Shown: positions 50,401 through 61,544 of the stretch, in pieces | Numbering within the stretch: position 1 is the stretch's first letter | Layout of the letters: each line of letters starts with the position of its first letter | Assembly: GCA_021396245.1 (NCBI GenBank) | Contig: WNYE01000045.1 | Location: forward strand, 248,001-312,000 | Direction: 5' to 3' | Source: Sporothrix humicola | Taxonomy: Eukaryota > Ascomycota > Sordariomycetes > Ophiostomatales > Ophiostomataceae | DNA length: 64,000 bases | The notes under the pieces: generated by a model | Database searches by the model: none | Told to the model about the DNA's origin: nothing | The model's input: the letters and a program-made list of their open reading frames with translations, nothing else | Program-made: the position numbers and the translations under genes

Positions 50401-50752
50401 TGCAGGTCATTACGGTGCGTGCCACATGGAGAACCATGGGCTGGGCCAATAAGACAAGAAAAAGGAATATGATTATCCAGCGTGTGATTACTTACCATCC
50501 AGTGTTGGTTCGCAGTCCGCGGCTGCGGCTCTTCCGCGGCTTCTTGCGGATTGGTGTCGAGGACATGGCCTTGAGCGGTCCTTTTTCTGTGGACGAGGAC
50601 GTCGTGGCGTGGTGGGACGGGCCTTGTGCCTGGCCTGCCTGGGCTGTTTGGCCTTGAGACTGAGACTTTGCCTCACTCTCTGCTCTATGTGGATACGGGA
50701 TGTGGGTGTCTGCTTCCGGGTTTGACCAGGAGCCGACAGCCTCGCCCGTCAT
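47440..50752 (-). CDS. Large Zn2Cys6 transcription factor with Q-rich region (1036 aa, three exons)
   Basis: Exons 50752-50496, 50385-50345 and 50252-47440 (introns 110 and 92 nt, GT-AG, frame kept). The Zn2Cys6 domain is assembled over all three exons: GCLTCRKRHKKCDEQ, then LPICGSCQLANRPCVYAD, with Cys1 created at the first splice junction. Basic residues precede it (IRKKPRKSRSRGLRTNTG). A long Ser/Gly/His/Pro-rich region follows. A glutamine-rich stretch (~residues 370-450) precedes a C-terminal regulatory region (ELEDIVLLEHEKELFRSFVE, HFSTYATRLALRNQGLMKAI, SDEIL-like helices) of the fungal_trans_2 type. The start at 50752 (MTGEAVGSWSNPEAD) is the first plausible ATG. It sits between isomerase and kinase genes and is the likely regulator of this block. 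Confidence 0.85.
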
Positions 50753-52302
50753 GGAGATAGCTAAATGATGGAGATGGGCCTGGAGACGGATACGGATATG
50801 GGGATGGATATGGAGCTCGGGGTGGATGACTGATGATAGGGCAAGATTCGATAAGGGCGGATGTAGACAGGAGAGACAAAAGACAGAAAAAGATGGGGAG
50901 AAACCGGAACGGGGAGCCGACAACACAAACTCGACGAAAAGGACGAAGAGGATTCGCGTGTCGTGGATGCAACGGTGGGAAGTGTCTTGAAACGGAAGGA
51001 GCGAGGGGAGATAGGATGGCGAGAAAGGGAAGGCAGGACTGGAGAGACAAGAAAAAAGAGTGGAGGAGGGAAAGAAGGAACCTCGAAACGGCAACAACGA
51101 TATGAAAAAGGACAAGGAGGAAGGAGCGACCATGAGATGCGAGAAAAGAGGTCAGCCTCTCGGGCCAGTGGACATTGTGACCAACAACGAGGGCGCCCAT
51201 CGTATAGAAAAGCGTCGACTCGGGGCAGAGTGAGGGCACAGATCTCCCTTTATTCACCTGAGTGGCTTTTCTCCGTTTTCCTGGCAGCTGAGCAGCAAAA
51301 GTGAAAAAGTGCCTCGACGCGAAGTAGAAAAAGGGGGCCCACTCACAGTCTCAACAAAGCCTGGTGGCGAGGCTTTGCGCCTATTGGCAACCGTTTTGCC
51401 ATGTGCCTTTGTCGTTTTGTCACGGTGGGCCTTGGCGGGAGAACTTTTTTGGTGGTGTTTGGCGCATTTTGGTGTCGTTTGGCGTGTGGAGAAGTCGAAG
51501 AATTGCTGCGCGAAGCGAGAGTTTGTGAGAAAGTGCCGACTGCCAATGCCACCAGTGCCACTAGCCGCATCGTTAGTGTGCCTCGAGACGGGGTATTTTC
51601 TCGTTCCCTCCTCGTGGTGGCAGGCACATCGTACCTTCCGTTGCAACCACCAATTTTCTTCTCCTCTCCATCTCCGCATTGTGGCCCGTCACTGGGTATG
51701 TTCGAGAACATGTCGTACCTTTTGACAGCCTTTTTGCCTCCCTCTCACACGCATCCCCGGAGTCGCCCTTCCCCACTTGGAGGTCGAGTGACCGCGTGCG
51801 GGACAGTTGTGCGCGTTTATGGGAAGCTCCGGTCGCGTTGCGGAGATGTTTTTGGAGTGTTGGGGATTTGCGCAAAGAAACTTTTGCGATGCGACACAGC
51901 TAGTTCGCCAATGGTTCAATGGCTCGATGACGGCCCGTCTCTCATGTAAGTGCACGAGGGCTTGATGGCGGCGAAACTGTGCCGCCTGACGACGCCGGCC
52001 GTTAGTCGATGTTGGCTGAAGCTGTCCCAATTGAGCTGCGTCTATTGCACACTTTTTCGGAGTGCCTTTGCGTGCCTTCCCATAATGTTTAAGTCGTAGT
52101 CGGTGCCTTGTCAATAAGAACCGCTTTGGGAAGTTGCGAACGACAGCTCCTGCCCCTCCATCGTCACTTCCCCTCCAGTCTTTTCTGCTGCTTCATATTC
52201 CCTGGATTTTGGTGTCCTCTCCTCATCTTGTCCTCCTCCTTCTCCCTCTCTCCTCACTTACTCCTCATCACCATCCTTCCCCTCACACACACATCCACAA
52301 CA
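50753..52302. other. 1.55-kb divergent promoter between the large regulator and the DAK-family kinase
   Basis: No supported gene. The regulator side is purine-rich on the plus strand, with repeated GGATA/GGAGA units (50750-50830) and long G/A tracts to 51120. The kinase side is pyrimidine-rich (52150-52260), typical of strongly expressed fungal genes. Overlapping ORFs here on both strands have no recognisable features. Confidence 0.4.
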
Positions 52303-54176
52303 ATGTCGTCAAAACACTACTTCCCGGACACGGCCGCCAACGAGCTCGTCCCGGCCGCCCTCCGCGCCCTGACCACTGCCACGCCGCACCTCCACCTCAT
52401 CGAAGCCGACCGCGTCGTCCTCAATGCCTCCCACAAAAAGGATACCGTTGCCCTGATCAGCGGCGGCGGTTCGGGCCATGAGCCAGGATGGGCCGGCTAT
52501 GTCGGTGACGGCCTGCTGGCGGGCGCCGCCTGCGGTGATATCTTTGCGAGCCCCAGCATGAAGCAGGTGCTGTCTGCCATTCGGGGTGTTCCTGGTGCTG
52601 CCACCTCCACAGCAGGCACCATCCTCATGATTACCAACTACACGGGCGACCGCCTGCATTTCGGTCTGGCCGCCGAGCGCGCCAAGGCCCTTGGTCTGAG
52701 CGGCGGCCGCGTCGAGGTCCTGCCGGCGACGGACGATGTGTCTATCCCCCGCAGCCGTGTGCGTGTCGGCCGCCGCGGCATGCCCGGCCACGTTCTGACG
52801 CTCAAGTGCACAGGCGCCGCCTCGGCCGAGGGCCGCGATTTTGATGCCTGTGTGCGCATTGCCAAGTCGGTCAATGAGCAGCTGGTGACCATTGGCTCGG
52901 CGCTGGACCACTGCCACGTGCCCGGCCGCCAGAACCACGAGGCTGTTGGAAATGACGTCTGCGTTGTTGGTGCGGGTATTCACAACGAGCCCGGTGCAGA
53001 GCTGTTGACACCCTTCCCCTCTGTGCCCGACCTGATCAAGCACTTGCTTAACCGCCTCTGCGATCCTACCGACACCGAGCGCGCTTTCGTTGATTTCTCC
53101 AACACAAACGACGAGGTCGTCCTGCTCATCAACAACTACGGCGGCCTTTCCAACCTCGAACTCGGCGCTCTGGCTGATGAGGTCATCCAGCAGCTCAAGT
53201 CGACATGGGGCATCGTCCCTGTGCGCATCCTGTGCGGCGTCTTCGAGACGTCCCTGAACGGCCCTGGTTTCTCGGTGTCGCTCGCCAACTTTGGCAAGGC
53301 CGCCAAGGAGGCCGGTCTTGCTGGTGGTGCCGCTGAGCTTCTGGCGCTCCTCGATGCGCCCACCGACGCCCCTGCCTGGCCCAAGGCCGCCGTCTACGCA
53401 GGTCCCGCCACCACCCTCGACACCTCCGCCCAGGCCGCCGACGAGCTCAAGCGCACCATTGTTGAGGCCGATGACATCAAGGGTAAGTCCTCTCTCATCT
53501 CGCTTCGCTCGTTTCTTGCTCACTAACCCTCGTAGTCTCTCCCACTCTTCTTGACAGCCTGATCCGCACCGCCTGCACCGCCGCCATCGCCGCCGAGCCC
53601 AGCCTCACTGAGTGGGACATGGTTATGGGCGACGGTGACTGCGGCACCGCCGTCGAGGCTGTGAGCCAGGCCATCCTTGGCCTGCTCGACAACCAAAAGG
53701 TCGCCGCCAACGGCTCCGTCCTCCAGCTCCTGTTCGCCGTCATCGACGCCGTCGACGACATGGGCGGCACCCTCGGCGCCATCTTCGGTATCCTGCTGAG
53801 CGCCCTCGCCTCCCAGCTCCAGTCTCTCCGGTCATCACACGACGCGTCCGACCCCGCCCTCTACGCCAAGTCCCTGCTCGCCGCCGTCGAGGCCTTGAAG
53901 GGCTATACCCCTGCACGCGAGGGCGACCGCACCGTCATGGACGTCCTGATCCCCTTCGCCGAGGCGTTTGCCGCTGCCCCCTCTGACTTCAAGGGCGCCG
54001 TCGCCACCGCCCACAGCAAGGCCGAGGGCACGCGTCTGCTGCAGCCCAAGCTGGGCCGCGCCACCTACGTCGGCACCGACGCCAACGGCCAGCAGCCGCA
54101 GTTGCCCGACCCGGGCGCATACGCTCTGTACGAGATGCTGTCGGGCATGCTGATGTCGCTGGGTCAGAAGTTGTAG
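52303..54176 (+). CDS. DAK-family ketose kinase (dihydroxyacetone/erythrulose kinase-like, 606 aa)
   Basis: Exons 52303-53482 and 53536-54176 with a 53-nt intron (GTAAGT...CGTAG, branch CACTAAC). The DhaK domain shows LISGGGSGHEPGWAGYVGDG and AGAACGDIFASPS. LMITNYTGDRLHFGLAAERA and IGSALDHCHVPG follow, the latter supplying the His that binds substrate covalently. The DhaL (ATP) domain follows the intron: WDMVMGDGDCGTAV and AVDDMGGTLGAIFGILLSAL, with Asp residues for Mg-ATP. The length fits single-chain eukaryotic enzymes (about 580-610 aa). It phosphorylates dihydroxyacetone or a related ketose. In Yarrowia the erythritol-cluster kinase belongs to this family, and neighbours here suggest the same type of role; the substrate cannot be decided from sequence. 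Confidence 0.9.
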
Positions 54177-54714
54177 AGTCGGGTGTCGAGGTGGATGTGT
54201 TTTGCATTTGTTTTTCGCTTTCTGTTAGGCGCCATAAAACTGGCTAATTATCCCGTGTTTGACCATAGTAATGAACTATTTGATTATGTAATCTCATTGT
54301 TTACTTTTTGTAGTTGTCAAGTGGTTGCTTTATTTTCGCACTAATTTTGTTTTTAATATTCTCCGGTGTTTTCTTTATTTTCTTTATTTTCTTTCAAAAG
54401 GTAGTAGTTCTATCTCATAACAAGCCATTCATTTTCATCTTGGTAGCGCGGCGAAGGCATCAAACAACACACACCTCCAACAGGTTCCTCATATATTCCA
54501 ATAACCCTGTCGGCAATGCAGTCAAAGTAAATAGCATCGTAACTAGTAGCTCACTTTTACTTCATACGACTTCACAACACTGGCAAAAGGATATATTTTG
54601 CTTGATTGCTTAAAATTTCATTGAACATTGCATTTATAATCATGGTCTATTCTATAACATAGTCGTAACAAAGAACCCCGTTTTTGAACTCGCTGTCGCT
54701 CGCCTTCTCCCCGC
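54177..54714. other. Convergent intergenic region
   Basis: AT-rich 3' flanks of the kinase (+) and the dehydrogenase (-), with T-rich runs (54300-54410). No gene seen. Confidence 0.4.
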
Positions 54715-55557
54715 TTACCACGCACCGACAATGCCGGCAATGGGAATGTCGATGCCGGTGGTGTAGGTGGCGGTGTCGCTCAGCAGGTAGACGTAGGCGC
54801 CGCCGAGTTCCTGGGGCAGGGCCAGGCGCGGCATGCCGCCGTAGTACTTCATCTTGGTGTCCCAGTCGGGGCTGGTCTCGACGTAGTAGGTGAGGGCGGT
54901 CTTGACGAAGCCGGGGCTGATGGAGTTGACGCGAATGCCGTACTGCGACCACTCCATGGCCAGGGTGTGGGTCATGTTGCGGACGGCGGCCTTGGTGGCG
55001 CCGTACGGAGCCGACGGGGCGGCGCGGTTGGGCCGATAAGAAGTCATGCTGGCAGTAAAGACAATGGAACCCTTGGTCTTCGTGGCGATAAACTTGCGGG
55101 CGGCGGCGGTGGCGCAGATCCAGGCGCCGAACACGTTGAGGCGGAACAGCTTCTCGACCTGCTCCATCGAAAACTCGAGGGCGGGCTGGTGCTTGGTGGC
55201 GCCGGCGTTGGCGACGAGGCCGTCGAAGCGGCCGGCCTCGGTGTAGATGGTGTCGAGGGCGGCCTCGACCGTCTTTTCAGAAGTGACATCCGTCTGGATG
55301 TACTTGAAGGTCTTGTTGGGGTACTTCTTTTGCAGCTCGGCAAACGGCTCGGCGGGCGTAGAAATGTCCAGCGAGTAGACGGCGGCGGCGTCGTTGGCGA
55401 AGCAGACCTCGGCGATGCCCAGGCCGATGCCCTGGTTGGCGCCGGTAATGGCAATGACCTTGCCGCTCAGGCTGACCGAGTAGTCGTGGCCGGCGAGGGG
55501 CAGGGTGGAGGGGTAGTTGTCCTCGGCGGGGACGTCGCTGGAACCGTGGCTGCCCAT
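54715..55557 (-). CDS. Short-chain dehydrogenase/reductase, polyol dehydrogenase-like (280 aa)
   Basis: Single exon, classical SDR. Cofactor motif VIAITGANQGIGLGIAEVCF (TGxxxGIG) with an acidic residue in YSLDIS after beta-2, which favours NAD(H). NAG appears in GLVANAGATKHQP. Catalytic Ser lies in FTASMTSYRPN and YxxxK in PYGATKAAVRN. IRVNSISPGFVKTAL and the C-terminal DIPIAGIVGAW complete the fold. The pattern is that of fungal D-arabinitol/L-xylulose/erythritol-type dehydrogenases. It would oxidise a polyol to the ketose that the adjacent DAK-family kinase phosphorylates. The gene pair is convergent (ends 54176 and 54715). Confidence 0.88.
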   Translation of the reverse strand: MGSHGSSDVPAEDNYPSTLPLAGHDYSVSLSGKVIAITGANQGIGLGIAEVCFANDAAAVYSLDISTPAEPFAELQKKYPNKTFKYIQTDVTSEKTVEAALDTIYTEAGRFDGLVANAGATKHQPALEFSMEQVEKLFRLNVFGAWICATAAARKFIATKTKGSIVFTASMTSYRPNRAAPSAPYGATKAAVRNMTHTLAMEWSQYGIRVNSISPGFVKTALTYYVETSPDWDTKMKYYGGMPRLALPQELGGAYVYLLSDTATYTTGIDIPIAGIVGAW

Positions 55558-56418
55558 TGTGTGTGTGTGTGTGAAGAAGAGAAGGGGATGGGTATCAAAG
55601 GGAGAGAGTGAAGAAGAGAGAGGAAAATGAAGATAAAGATTGAGATAGATTGAAAGAATGAAGAATGAGTGAGGTCAAGATAGTCGAGATGAAGAGCAGA
55701 CTGACGTATTATAAACTAGACTAACTGAAAGGGACAAGACAGTCGTTGACAGAACGACAATGAAAACAACCCTTCTACTCTGTCGGGACCAAGAAACGCC
55801 GAGTGGGAGACGCCGAGTGCAGAGCCGGTCAAAGGACCAAAGGCAAACGTAAAGGGTCATGGGAAACATAGCGGGGTGAAGAAACACGCACGCGCCCTCA
55901 GTTGTCCATACATTCTGACACACACACCCGAACAGAACAATCCAGATCAACCTCGCGTCCGTGTCTCGACGCGTGACAGTTTGTGTGCGGGTGCATCTTT
56001 TTGTCGTCGCAGTATTGCCAATATTTTTTGTTAGAGTGCGCTGCCTCGAGACGCGTTCACACCACCCGGCGTCATGTGGAGATCGCCTTCCACACCATCT
56101 TTTTTGTCTTTTCCACGCTTCCAAAAACCCTCCGCACTACGCCCGGACTACGGAGCTGCGGACTCCACACCAGCTTTTGTGGGTTCTCATCAATTTTGAT
56201 GGAGAATGTTGAACAAAAAGTGACCGCACATGATGCATGTGCCTGAAGACGGCGACGGCGACGATATCGTAAATGTCCAGTCGATCAAGCCAAGACATAT
56301 ACGTGGTGATCAATATGGTTGAGTGATTACAACTGTTTCAAGTCAACGACGAGTAGCGTCAACAACGACCATACACCACCCAGCCACACTTTCGTCTTCC
56401 TGCTACGCAACGCCCAAC
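55558..56418. other. Divergent promoter between the SDR and SMP-30-like genes
   Basis: 860 nt, no credible gene. It has a GT-repeat next to the SDR start (55558-55575), GA-rich leader DNA (55575-55680), and GC-rich sequence near 56040-56170. The frame of the next gene is open from 56323. Confidence 0.4.
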
Positions 56419-57477
56419 ATGTCCTTTGTGGCGCACGATCCTGCCTTCGCCGAGATCACGGGCGACAGCCCGACGATCGACCTCCTTGTCGAGTTTGACG
56501 ACTACCCGTTTGCCCACGAGGCGGGCGTCTTTTTCGAGGGCGCGGAGAGTGACTCCCTATACATTACGAGCAACCGGTTCCTGCGGCCGGGCACACAAGA
56601 CGAGCAGATTGTGCGGATATCACATGTTACTCTGCAAAGGAATGGAGACGGCGCACGGACGGCGGCCACGACGGTCCGGACAGAAATGACGGCCGTCTCC
56701 GAGGCCGTGCCGACCGGCAACGGCGGTGTCAACTTCAAGTATGCCTTCTCAGAAGGAGCACCCGAAGACGCCGTGCTGTTCTGCGCGCAGGGTTCGCGGA
56801 CGCAACCGAGCGGGCTGTACGCGATGCAGGTCGCTGCGCCCAACAAGGTGGCACTGGTGCTTTCCGACTTTCTGGGGCGGCCCTTTAACTCGGTCAACGA
56901 TGTCGTGGTTGCTACGTCAAAGACGGCGGGCCCCGACTCCATCTGGTTCACCGACCCGCCGTACGGCTACGAGCAGGGCTACCGCGACCGCCCTCAGCTG
57001 CCCAGCCAGGTCTACCGGTACGACCCCGTGCGCAAGTCGCTGCGGGCCATGGCCGACGGGTTCGGCCACCCCAACGGCCTCTGCTTCAGCCCAGACGAGT
57101 CGACCATGTACGTCACCGACACGGACTGGCTGCACGGAAGTGGAGAGACGGACAACTCGAGAGTGTCCACCATTTACGCCTTCGACGTCATCTCACGACA
57201 CGGCGAGCCGTTCCTGGCCAACCGCCGCCTGTTTGCCATGGCCGACTGCGGCATCCCCGACGGCATCAAGTGTGATATGGGTGGCAACGTCTACAGCGGC
57301 TGCGGCGATGGCGTGCACGTGTGGTCGCCCGGCGGTGTTTTGTTGGGCAAGATCAGGGTCGACGGCGGCGCCGCCAACTTTTGTTTCGGCCGGGACGGCG
57401 AGATGTTCTTGTTGAATGAAAACAGGCTGTGGCGGGCACAGCTGGGGAGTGTCAGGGGTGCTCTGCTAGGGATTTGA
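56419..57477 (+). CDS. SMP-30/gluconolactonase-like sugar lactonase (352 aa)
   Basis: Single exon; start 56419 (MSFVAHDPAFAEITGDSP) chosen because the in-frame upstream ATG (56323) adds 32 residues of no homologous character. It is a six-bladed propeller of the SGL type: AHEAGVFFEGAESDSLYITS (metal Glu near the start), GRPFNSVNDVVVATS (metal Asn), IWFTDPPYGYEQGY, FGHPNGLCFSPDESTMYVTD and DTDWLH (metal Asp), GIPDGIKCDMGGNVYSGCGD (last blades). Relatives hydrolyse gluconolactone and other aldonolactones. No signal peptide. The neighbouring SDR could produce a lactone substrate, so a role in sugar or polyol oxidation fits. Confidence 0.85.
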   Translation: MSFVAHDPAFAEITGDSPTIDLLVEFDDYPFAHEAGVFFEGAESDSLYITSNRFLRPGTQDEQIVRISHVTLQRNGDGARTAATTVRTEMTAVSEAVPTGNGGVNFKYAFSEGAPEDAVLFCAQGSRTQPSGLYAMQVAAPNKVALVLSDFLGRPFNSVNDVVVATSKTAGPDSIWFTDPPYGYEQGYRDRPQLPSQVYRYDPVRKSLRAMADGFGHPNGLCFSPDESTMYVTDTDWLHGSGETDNSRVSTIYAFDVISRHGEPFLANRRLFAMADCGIPDGIKCDMGGNVYSGCGDGVHVWSPGGVLLGKIRVDGGAANFCFGRDGEMFLLNENRLWRAQLGSVRGALLGI

Positions 57478-59574
57478 TACAGGCTAGGCACACGTGATGA
57501 TAGATGATAGATGATAGACGACAATAATTCATAGACTTTACGATACTTACTACTTGGAGTGCATCTTCAGCGGCATCTTCCACTTTTCCGGTGACGTGCA
57601 TACAACCGGCGGTATCCGACAATGATGTGCACACAAGCGAGGTGCGAGCAAAGAAGCGAGACTGCGAGATAGGCGACAAGGCGGTAGACGACAATCGACG
57701 AGGCAAGACAATACATCCGCTTCCGTGCGCATCGTGATATCCCCACAATTGTACTTCCGCAACACACCACTTTACTTTTCTCTGCATCTGCACATCTGTC
57801 GATCCCTACTCTCCACGTTGACGCCAACTTTGTGGAGATCATGGAGACGAGGGAGACACTGCGAGGAACAATCGAAATTCTCCTTCTCAGACAAAAACAT
57901 GTCATGGGGTTGACTGGAGCCGGTGTGGAGTGCGGGTGGAGGCAGAGGCTGAAAAGGGCGAAAGTGGTGATCGGCTACAAGGCCCGTGATTTTGGTGAGC
58001 GTTTGGTGAGCGTTTTGGTCAAAAGTGCCAGCAGCCGACACAATGAATCACTCGACATTCCTGAGAATGCCCCGAGCCGCGCCTCGCAGCCCAGTCCTTG
58101 AAAACTTTCTCTTTTTCTACTTGCACGGCGGAGAGTCCCACAATAACCCGGGGTTGTGGATGAGTGGGTTTGTCTTTTTCTGGGAATGAAAGACGCTAGC
58201 AAAATGCAGCCCCGGTAGATGCCTCGCGTCGGGGCATCGCCCTTCTTTCAACAAAGCCAAGAACTCAAAGAGATAGCCGCCATTGGCCACGGAATCGGCA
58301 GGATTTGCAGGGCAGGCTACGATGCCATGAAACAACAATTATGTGCACGCAAAGAATTGACATTTCCGTGGATTCCTTGCAGAGTTTGCGGTCTTCTGCC
58401 CCTTACCCATCCCCCAGATATCGGCGACTTGCTTTGGATGAGGCTCTTTTCATTGTCGGCACCGGATCGGGTCTTCGGCTGAGAGAGAAAGAGAGAGGAG
58501 ATCAAGCCAGCTAAGAGACGGCTGGACGGTTGACTTCCGTTGTGGCGGTCCAAGCTCACGGCAAAGGCTTTCGCGGCCCGTTGATGTTGCCTCCAGACGA
58601 CACTTGACCGTCAAAGACTGCCTTTTCTTACTCTTCTTCCCTAAAAGTGGAGTTGGAACGTGCCATGTTGCCGTTCTCACCTTGTTTCTTCACCACCCCA
58701 TCCCAGCAGTCCCAGCAGATCCCGTAGCCCCGTGGGGCTCCCATGTCCCAAGTCTTGTTTTCGTCTTGTTTTCGTCTCGTTTCTTTATTTTCTTATTCCC
58801 ATCCACGGAAACAACTGATACTGTCGAATCCACGCAAAAACTAAAAGTGGCACACTCCATCGCCCTGCATCCTCCATTGGAGTCTCCAGCCGGTCTCCAC
58901 ACGCCGACCGCGAGGACCAAGACGGCGGGCCAAACGACAGGCGACAGACGACAAACGAACGGCCTATGACAGCGTACCCCGGGTTTTGCACTTGACATCT
59001 TGTTTTCGTCGTTAGTCTTTTCGCCATTCTTGTCCGTTTCTTGGAGTACTCCGTATTGGGGTAAACGATACCCTGCAGCAAGGAGGAAAAGACTGGAGTC
59101 GACAGTAGGCGAAAAAGAAAAAGAAAATAGCACGAGTCAAGCAGAGAGACGCCGGCTGTACGACGGATGTGCCCCGTTTACAAACGTCCTTTTTCCGGCT
59201 TACAGCTATCTCTCTTGTTATTTTCCTTCGGCCCAAGTGCTCCGCGTATTATTCGACGTTCTTGCGAGTTATTTCCTCTTCTGTCAACACTCTCAGTCAA
59301 TCTTATTCTGGTCTTGTCCTTCCCGACTCGATCAACAGTCGTGCATTCTTCAAAACATAAAGACTGCTGATCTCTCCTCCACAGTCGTGTTTTGATATTC
59401 TCTCATTCTCTCGTCCTTGTCACTTTCATCCACTTCCCTTTTTCCTGTCATCCTCACCCATACAGACAGTTACAGTTGCACCTGTCACTTGTCTTGGCCG
59501 TCTTGGCTTCTCACCTCAGATTTATACCACTCTCTTCACACAATCACTTTCATTAACACACCACACCCACCACC
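57478..59574. other. 2.1-kb intergenic region upstream of the sugar porter
   Basis: No gene I can support. It begins with short GATAGAT repeats (57495-57525) and continues with mixed sequence. The last 180 nt before the ATG are CT/CA-rich leader. The long spacing suggests either a complex promoter or an unannotated non-coding transcript. Confidence 0.4.
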
Positions 59575-61248
59575 ATGAAGCCCTTCTCGGCGCCGTACAC
59601 GGTCGTCACCGACCGCCTCCGTGGCCGTGGTGAAAAGACAAAGTACATTGAGTACCTCATCACGGCGACATGTGCCATTGGGTAAGTCTTTCTGTCCTCG
59701 CTGCGCTCGTTTTTGGTCCTCACTTCGTTCGGTTGCTAACTTCTCAGTAACATGCTCTTCGGTTACGACCAGGGTGTCATGGGCGGCTTCCTCACGAGCG
59801 AGCCGTTTATGCGCACATTCCCCTCCATCACCGGCCCCAACAACGCTACTCTCCAGGGTTTCACGGTCGCCGTCTACGAGATTGGCTGTGCCATTGGCGC
59901 TCTGTCGGTCATCTTTGGCGGTGACCGTTTCGGCCGTCGTATCACGGTCATGCTTGGCGAGCTGATTGTCATTATTGGTGCCGTCCTCCAGGCGTCTGCC
60001 TTTGGTCTTCCGCAAATGATCGTCGCCCGTATTGTCACGGGTGTCGGCAACGGCATGGCCGTGGCTGTGCTGCCGACGTGGAACGGCGAGTGCTCGCGCG
60101 CCACCAACCGCGGCCAGGCCGTCCTGTGGCAGCTGAACATTAATATTTTGGGTATCTGCATTGCCTACTGGGTCGACTACGCCGTCAACCAGTCGGCCGC
60201 GACCGTCGACACGGACTGGTCGTGGCGGTTCCCGCTGGCGCTGCAGGTCGTGTTTGCCGCGCTGACGATTGTCATGTCGTTTTACCTGCCCGACTCGCCG
60301 CGCTCGCTCATCAAAATGGGCCGCCTCGACGAGGCGCGCGACGTCGTGGACATGCTGTCGCTGCAGCCGGACGCCCAAAAACGCGCCGAAGACACCGACA
60401 CGACCATGGCCATGATCGAGCTGACCCTGGAGGAGGAGAGCGCGCAAAACGGCCAGTGGGCGGAGATCTTTACGCAGGGCGAGCAGCGCTTCTTCCAGCG
60501 TTTGGTCCTGGCCGTGATGTCGTTGTGCATGCTGCAGATTTCTGGCATCAACTTGATTACCTACTACGCCTCCGTCATCTTCCAGGACACGCTCGGCATG
60601 TCGAGAAACACGTCGTTGTTGGTCACCGGCTTCAACGGCCTCGAATACTGGCTCGCCACGTTCATCCCCATCCCTCTGATCGACCGCGTCGGCCGCCGCC
60701 GCATCATGATCTTTGCGGCCGTTGGCCAGTCCATCAGTATGGCCGTCTTGGCCGGCACCATTGCCTACCCCGACTCCAAGGCCGCCGGCTACGTGGCGAC
60801 GGTGTTCTTGTTCGTCTTCAACACCTTCTTGGCCATCGGCATGGACGGCATCCCGTTCCTGCTGCCGGTGGAGCTCACGCCCCTCAAGACCCGTGCCAAG
60901 TCCGTCGCCATCGCCACCGGCTTCTTCTGGCTCTGCAATTTCTTTGTTGTCATGATCTCCCCGGTTTTGATTGCCCGCATCAAGTACGGCACCTACATCC
61001 TCTGGGCCGGCACCAACTTTGTCTTCATTCCCCTCATCTACTTCCTCATTCCCGAGACCATGAAGGCCAACCTCGAGGACATTGACATTCTCTTCGAGCG
61101 CAACCCCACCTGGATCATCGGCCCCGGCTCGCGCAAGAAGCTCGCCGCCATTGTCCGCGAGCGCGAGGGTCTCGACGAGATCCAGAAGCAGCACGGCGGC
61201 GCCGGCGACGAGAAGGAGGCAGTCAAGAACATTGAGGATGCCGAATAG
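59575..61248 (+). CDS. MFS sugar porter, SP family (535 aa)
   Basis: Exons 59575-59681 and 59748-61248 with a 66-nt intron (GTAAGT...TTCTCAG, branch TGCTAAC) placed between the leader and the first membrane segment (ATCAIG | NMLFGYDQGVMGG). SP signatures are FGGDRFGRRITVM, RIVTGVGNGMAVAVLPTWNG, LPDSPRSLIKMGRLDEARD, QISGINLITYYASVIFQ, DRVGRRRIMIF and PETMKANLEDIDILFERNP. It has twelve membrane segments. The QxSGINxxTYYA motif marks hexose/pentose/polyol porters. A long antisense ORF covers the whole gene and is a by-product of its GC-rich codon use. It may import the polyol or sugar handled by the preceding genes. Confidence 0.9.
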
Positions 61249-61544
61249 GCAGGAAAAGACGAGCGGAGCTAGTCTGGCTAAACACGAAAGACCAGCTGGC
61301 CACTCCAACAACAGCATGGCCTTCAACGCCTCCAGCAAGATACATTACTTTGGGTACAAGCCCTACAAAAGCGAGACATCTCGCAACAATACCCACTCTA
61401 GATAATTAAAACTTAATACAATTGAGTTCAAGTTCAAATAACTTTTGACAAGGGTGAATGTATTCAGTGACTAACTATGTGCGCTCTGATGCATGACCAG
61501 TGTAACTCAAGGAGACATGAAAGGAATATGACATGGTGCAGTGG
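61249..61544. other. Convergent intergenic region
   Basis: 3' flanks of the sugar porter and the AA9 gene. AT-rich from 61400 to 61450. No gene seen. Confidence 0.4.

Noticed and set aside
51254..52114. Several 100-180 residue ORFs in the regulator/kinase divergent promoter
   Set aside because: They overlap on opposite strands, share no features with known proteins and sit in skewed leader-type DNA.
52309..53523. 404-residue minus-strand frame over the DAK-family kinase
   Set aside because: Antisense shadow of a gene with complete DhaK motifs.
59536..61338. 600-residue open frame on the minus strand covering the sugar porter
   Set aside because: It is the exact shadow of the porter gene; its composition (Asp/Gly/Val/His-rich) reflects GC-rich third positions of the sense strand and it has no domain features.
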